Below, piece after piece: positions 60,597 to 64,000 of a stretch of 64,000 nt of DNA. The notes under the pieces were generated by a model. That model was not told the DNA's origin, did no database searches, and saw nothing but the letters and a program-made list of their open reading frames with translations. Numbering within the stretch: the stretch's first letter is position 1; each line of letters starts with the position of its first letter. Source of the stretch: Tractidigestivibacter montrealensis (GTDB lineage Bacteria; Actinomycetota; Coriobacteriia; Coriobacteriales; Atopobiaceae); the NCBI RefSeq assembly GCF_024741235.1, contig NZ_JANSKA010000005.1, positions 1 through 64,000 on the forward strand, in the 5' to 3' direction. Position numbers and translations under genes: made by a program.

Positions 60597-61847
60597 ATGA
60601 CAACGGGTCTCAACATTTGCTCTGAGATTGGCGAGCTTCGCAAGGTCATGCTCCACAGGCCGGGTGACGAGCTTCTCAACCTCTCGCCCGACAACATCGG
60701 TCGCCTCCTCTTTGATGACATCCCGTTTCTGGAGACAGCCCAGGCAGAGCACGACCGCTTTGCCCAGATGCTTCGCGATGAGGGCGTCGAGGTGCTCTAC
60801 CTCGATCAGCTCGTGGCAGAGGCGCTGGCTGCAAACCCCACGGCGCGCGAGGCGTTCATCCGCGACTACGTGGCCGAGTGCGGCATTGACGGGCCTGGTG
60901 TGCGCGAGGCCGTGCGCCAGCGTTTGGAGGCCATAGACGACCCCCGCGAGCTTGTCGAGAAGGCCATCACCGGCGTGCGCGCAGACGAGGTGGACCTTGC
61001 CTCGGTTAAGGATGCCTCGCTTGCCGACGTGATGGAGGCAGGCGGTGGAGACGAGAACCCCATCCTGGTGGATCCCATTCCCAACGTCTACTTTACGCGC
61101 GACACCTTCTCGGTCATTGGTTCTGGTGTGAGCCTCAACCACATGCGTTCGGCGACGAGGCGTCGTGAGTCGCTCTTTGGCCGCTACCTCTTCGCCTACC
61201 ACCCGGAGTACGTGCACGTGCCCATCTGGTACGACCCCGCGAGCCCCTACCACATCGAGGGCGGCGACATCCTGGTGCTGAGCGCCAGCGTGATTGGCGT
61301 GGGCATCTCCGAGCGCACGCAGCCGGCGGCAATAGACCGGCTTGCCAAGCACCTGCTCTGGAGCGAGCAGTCCCCGGTGCGCGCGGTGTATGCCTTCTCG
61401 ATTCCGCACAAGCGCTCATTCATGCACCTCGACACCGTGTTTACGCAGGTGGATGTCGATACCTTCACGGTTCACCCAGGTATTCTCGGCACGCTCAAGG
61501 TCTTTTCCATCACGCGTGGCGCTCATCAGGGCGAGACGCGCATCTCGCAGATGGAGGGTACGCTCGACCAGGTGCTTGCCAGCGCGCTTGGGCTCCCTGC
61601 CGTGCGGCTTATCAAGTGCGGGGGAGACGACCCAATCGCTGCGGCGCGCGAGCAGTGGAACGACGGCTCCAACACCCTGGCCGTGCGTCCTGGCACCGTG
61701 ATGGTCTACCAGCGAAACGCCGTAACCAACGACATCCTCTACCGCGCGGGCGTGAACCTTCTGGAGATTCCCTCGGCCGAGCTCTCGCGCGGACGGGGCG
61801 GCCCGCACTGCATGAGCATGGCGTTCTGGAGGGATGCCGTGAAGTAG
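60597..61847 (+). CDS. arcA: Arginine deiminase
   Basis: Hydrolyses arginine to citrulline and ammonia, first step of the ADI pathway; gives ATP and acid resistance. 416 residues. SEIGELRKVMLHRPGDEL, NVYFTRDTFSVIGSGVSLNH, HIEGGDILVLS and the catalytic C405 in GRGGPHCMSMAFWR are conserved. GGAGG is just upstream. arcB follows 105 bases later. Confidence 0.97.
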   Translation: MTTGLNICSEIGELRKVMLHRPGDELLNLSPDNIGRLLFDDIPFLETAQAEHDRFAQMLRDEGVEVLYLDQLVAEALAANPTAREAFIRDYVAECGIDGPGVREAVRQRLEAIDDPRELVEKAITGVRADEVDLASVKDASLADVMEAGGGDENPILVDPIPNVYFTRDTFSVIGSGVSLNHMRSATRRRESLFGRYLFAYHPEYVHVPIWYDPASPYHIEGGDILVLSASVIGVGISERTQPAAIDRLAKHLLWSEQSPVRAVYAFSIPHKRSFMHLDTVFTQVDVDTFTVHPGILGTLKVFSITRGAHQGETRISQMEGTLDQVLASALGLPAVRLIKCGGDDPIAAAREQWNDGSNTLAVRPGTVMVYQRNAVTNDILYRAGVNLLEIPSAELSRGRGGPHCMSMAFWRDAVK

Positions 61848-61952
61848 GTGGGCGGTGGGCTTCTCGTGCCGACGAGGGTTTAGACTTTGACTTGCTGCCT
61901 TGCGCAGCGGGCACCACACCCTCATCCCGCGTACGGGAAGAAAGGACCATCC

Positions 61953-62948
61953 ATGGCCGTCAACCTCTCTGGACGCAACTTCCTCAAGCTGCTCGACTTC
62001 ACGCCCGAGGAGATTCGCTACCTCCTCGACCTCTCTGCCGACCTCAAGGCAAAGAAGCGCGTGCACGAGCCGCACCGCTACCTCGAGGGCAAGAACATCG
62101 TCCTGCTCTTCGAGAAGACCTCCACGCGCACGCGCTGCAGCTTCGAGGTCGCTGGCCACGATCTGGGCATGAACGTGACCTATCTCGACCCTGGCTCGAG
62201 CCAGATGGGCAAGAAGGAGTCCATCGAGGACACCGCGCGCGTGCTTGGCCGCATGTTCGACGGCATCGAGTACCGCGGCTACGCGCAGTCCATCGTCCAG
62301 ACGCTGGCCGACTATGCTGGTGTCCCCGTGTGGAACGGCCTTACCACCGAGTTCCACCCCACGCAGATGCTCGCCGACGTCCTCACCATGCGCGAGGAGT
62401 TTGGCAACGACCTCTCCGGCCGCAAGCTTACCTTCATGGGCGATGCGGGCAACAACGTGGGCAACTCCCTCATGGTGGTGTGCGCCAAGCTTGGCATTGA
62501 CTTCTGCGCGTGCGGGCCTGAGAAGCAGATGCCCGCGCCCGAGCTTGTCGAGCAGTGTCGCGCCATTGCCGCCGAGAACGGCTCCACGATCACACTCACC
62601 GAGGACGTGGACGAGGGCGCGCGCAACGCCTCCGTCATCTACACGGACATCTGGGTCTCGATGGGCGAGCCCGACAGCCTCTGGGCAGAGCGCATCAAGC
62701 TCCTGAAGCCCTACCAGGTCACTGGTGACGTGATGGCCAAGGCCGCCCCCGACGCCATCTTCATGCACTGCCTCCCCAGCTTCCACGACCGCCACACCAC
62801 CATTGGCGAGGACATCTACGAGAAGTTCGGACTCGCCGAGATGGAGGTTACCAACGAGGTCTTCGAGGGGCCGCGTTCCCGTGTCTTCGACGAGGCCGAG
62901 AACCGCATGCACACGATAAAGGCCGTGATGTACGCGACGCTCAAGTAG
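61953..62948 (+). CDS. arcB: Ornithine carbamoyltransferase (catabolic)
   Basis: Converts citrulline and phosphate to ornithine and carbamoyl phosphate. 331 residues. [16 protein letters not shown] is the carbamoyl-phosphate loop (STRTR), [14 protein letters not shown] carries HPxQ, and [13 protein letters not shown] is the ornithine loop (HCLPAFH with Ser for Ala). Position after arcA marks it as the catabolic enzyme. The carbamate kinase that completes the pathway is not in the window. Confidence 0.95.
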   Translation: MAVNLSGRNFLKLLDFTPEEIRYLLDLSADLKAKKRVHEPHRYLEGKNIVLLFEKTSTRTRCSFEVAGHDLGMNVTYLDPGSSQMGKKESIEDTARVLGRMFDGIEYRGYAQSIVQTLADYAGVPVWNGLTTEFHPTQMLADVLTMREEFGNDLSGRKLTFMGDAGNNVGNSLMVVCAKLGIDFCACGPEKQMPAPELVEQCRAIAAENGSTITLTEDVDEGARNASVIYTDIWVSMGEPDSLWAERIKLLKPYQVTGDVMAKAAPDAIFMHCLPSFHDRHTTIGEDIYEKFGLAEMEVTNEVFEGPRSRVFDEAENRMHTIKAVMYATLK

Positions 62949-62973
62949 GCGGACGCAGCTGTTGGGCGGGGGC

Positions 62974-63010
62974 TGAATGAGACAAAGGGACAGTCCCTTT
63001 GTCTCATTCA
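62974..63010. repeat. 31-bp palindrome, family 1, copy D
   Basis: Core 62977-63007 identical to copies A and B; flanking TGA/TCA extends it to a perfect 37-base palindrome, 25 bases after the arcB stop. This copy does not supply a stop codon to a real gene. Confidence 0.92.
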
Positions 63011-63062
63011 TGTCTTGGGTGAACTAACGTGCCAACGGCCATTTTTGCAAGCCGTTTGCAAG

Positions 63063-63100
63063 TGAGACAAAGGGACTGTCCCTTTGTCTCTTTGTCTCAT
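63063..63100. repeat. 31-bp palindrome, family 1, copy E with tandem end duplication
   Basis: GAGACAAAGGGAC / GTCCCTTTGTCTC core at 63064-63090, then TTTGTCTCAT repeated at 63091-63100. It lies 53 bases after copy D and runs up to the SprT-like ribosome site. Confidence 0.9.
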
Positions 63101-63113
63101 GGGAGGAAGACTA

Positions 63114-63677
63114 GTGGAGGACATGGAGACGCAGGAGAGGCTTGATGCCCTGCTCGCGGATTGTGACCTCTGCCTGCGGCGCATTGGAATCTCTCCGCGC
63201 GAGTACCTGCCCTCGGTGAGGCTCACGCACAACCACTCGCGCATTGGCAGCTGCAAGAAGCTGCGTGGCGGTCGCAAGCCGCTCTTCCAGATTTCATGCT
63301 CCGTCGATGCGTGCAAGACTGACGCTCAGGTGCGTGACGTCCTCTTCCACGAGCTCATCCACACGCTTCCTGGCTGCTTTGACCATGGGAGGCGTTTCCG
63401 CGAGGTTGCTGCCAGGGTCAATGCGGCGTATGGCACCGACGTTCGCGCCACGCGCCGCGAGCTTGTCCGCAAGGTGTCGGAGGTTCCTCGCTCGCAGATG
63501 GAACCCCTCGTTGGAACCGAGCTGCTCGTTCGTGGCAAGCGCTACCGATTCGTGGGCATGAACGAGCGGCCAAAGCGCTTCTGCAACCTTGCGGACGAGC
63601 GTGGCCGTCTCTACGTGTGCGCACCTGCCTATGTGCTTGCGCATATGAAAGCTACCCCGGAGCGAACTCCGAGGTAG
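63114..63677 (+). CDS. SprT-like zinc metalloprotein
   Basis: 187 residues. DVLFHELIHTLPGCFDHGRR gives the HExxH...H zinc site of the SprT/WSS1-like domain, preceded by RLTHNHSRIGSCKKLRGG and a strand ISCSVDACK. In other organisms SprT-like domains are in DNA-protein crosslink proteases, but here the role is unknown. GTG 63114 has GGAGG at 63102-63106 with 7 bases spacing; ATG 63123 is the alternative. A hairpin overlaps its stop codon. Confidence 0.82.
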   Translation: MEDMETQERLDALLADCDLCLRRIGISPREYLPSVRLTHNHSRIGSCKKLRGGRKPLFQISCSVDACKTDAQVRDVLFHELIHTLPGCFDHGRRFREVAARVNAAYGTDVRATRRELVRKVSEVPRSQMEPLVGTELLVRGKRYRFVGMNERPKRFCNLADERGRLYVCAPAYVLAHMKATPERTPR

Positions 63678-63680
63678 CTT
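63649..63680. terminator. Terminator hairpin at the SprT-like/trpS junction
   Basis: Arms AAGCTACCCCGGAG (63649-63662) and CTCCGAGGTAGCTT (63667-63680), one mismatch, GNRA-like CGAA loop, overlapping the last codons of the SprT-like gene. Convergent genes on both sides. Confidence 0.75.
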
Positions 63681-63708
63681 GCCTTGCCAGAATTCTTTGT
63701 GCTGGATT

Positions 63709-64000
63709 CTAGTACACCATGCCCATGGCCTCGCGAACCTCGTTCAGGGTCTGGTGGGCGATCTCGTTCGCGCGACGGTTGCCGTCGTGGAGGACGTCCT
63801 TCACGTAGTCGAGGTTGCCGGCGAGCTTCTCGCGGCGCTCGCGGATGGGGGCAAAGTACTCGTTCACGACCTCGGTGGTGTAGCGCTTGAGCTGGCCCGC
63901 GCCGCCCATGCCAATCTCGTCTGCGATCTCCTTGGGGTCGCGGCCGCTGCAGATGCCGGCCGTGGTGAGCAGCGCCGAGACGCCGGGGCGTCCCTCGGGG
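63709..64000 (-). CDS. trpS: Tryptophanyl-tRNA synthetase, C-terminal part (cut by window edge)
   Basis: The last 96 codons of TrpS are in the window. VSALLTTAGICSGRDPKEIA, then GMGGAGQLKRYTTEVVNEYF and YVKDVLHDGNRRANEIA with the final helix match the C-terminal tRNA-anticodon region of bacterial TrpS (KxxVAEAVxExLxPIR...). The catalytic HIGH and KMSKS motifs lie beyond the edge. The gene starts to the right of the window. Confidence 0.88.
   Translation of the reverse strand, partial: PEGRPGVSALLTTAGICSGRDPKEIADEIGMGGAGQLKRYTTEVVNEYFAPIRERREKLAGNLDYVKDVLHDGNRRANEIAHQTLNEVREAMGMVY

Overview
This window is GC-rich, densely coded DNA from the chromosome of a fermentative actinobacterium. The best guess is class Coriobacteriia, an Olsenella-like member of the Atopobiaceae. 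That assignment rests on gene content and base composition only: AdhE, acetate kinase and phosphotransacetylase, ATP-type PEP carboxykinase, arginine deiminase with ornithine carbamoyltransferase, one-carbon folate enzymes with a formate channel, and no respiratory genes. No rRNA, tRNA, CRISPR array, prophage or transposase was recognised.

Layout. 1-5.8 kb: 5-formyl-THF cyclo-ligase, a frameshifted LuxR-type regulator, a membrane protein, a PanB-like gene split by an in-frame TAG, an alcohol dehydrogenase fragment, an N-formylglutamate amidohydrolase-like gene and a short-chain dehydrogenase. 6-12.7 kb: a folate/C1/formate block (fhs, fchA, folD, folE, FNT channel, folC). 12.8-14.4 kb: a 3-hydroxyacyl-CoA dehydrogenase and a zinc-ribbon membrane protein. 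14.7-23.9 kb: an accessory locus with a PucR-type regulator, a divergent GcvT/LigM-like THF-dependent methyltransferase, an MFS transporter, a frameshifted DUF2252 gene, and a 938-residue protein fusing an Old Yellow Enzyme-type Fe-S flavoenzyme to an acetoacetate decarboxylase-like domain. 24-31.6 kb: thrS without a TGS domain, a PLP-enzyme-derived protein, adhE, an APH-like kinase and a lipoprotein. 31.6-35.5 kb (minus strand): an apparent run of HD hydrolase, CmpB-like membrane protein, acyl-ACP thioesterase, Nudix, thyA and folA, facing a TetR regulator across an operator-like palindrome. 36-46 kb: oxidoreductase, DUF4867, lipid kinase, RNase D, zinc peptidase, xseAB, HIT, C_GCAxxG_C_C protein, ackA and an aldose epimerase. 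46-52 kb: pckA, pta, glf and a glycosyltransferase. 52-64 kb: an aliphatic amidase beside a gene-free stretch, then P1 peptidase, Maf, ferredoxin, GNAT, RlmD-type methyltransferase, ppk1, arcA, arcB, a SprT-like protein and the end of trpS.

How the parts fit. Formate can cross the membrane by the FNT channel, be activated by Fhs and be reduced through FchA and FolD to methylene-THF, which ThyA uses with FolA recycling the folate. The amidohydrolase-like protein could feed formate. The GcvT/LigM-like protein would deliver methyl-THF into the same pool if it is an O-demethylase. AdhE, Pta and AckA dispose of acetyl-CoA, and ArcA/ArcB gain ATP from arginine together with a carbamate kinase that is not in the window.

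The most notable signals are the OYE-decarboxylase fusion and its locus; leaders with mutually exclusive or Shine-Dalgarno-sequestering hairpins before the MFS and DUF2252 genes; and a five-copy 31-bp palindrome whose sequence supplies the stop codon of four genes, including both genes of one convergent pair. Three genes (LuxR, PanB-like, DUF2252) each carry a single disabling lesion, which may be real or sequence error.
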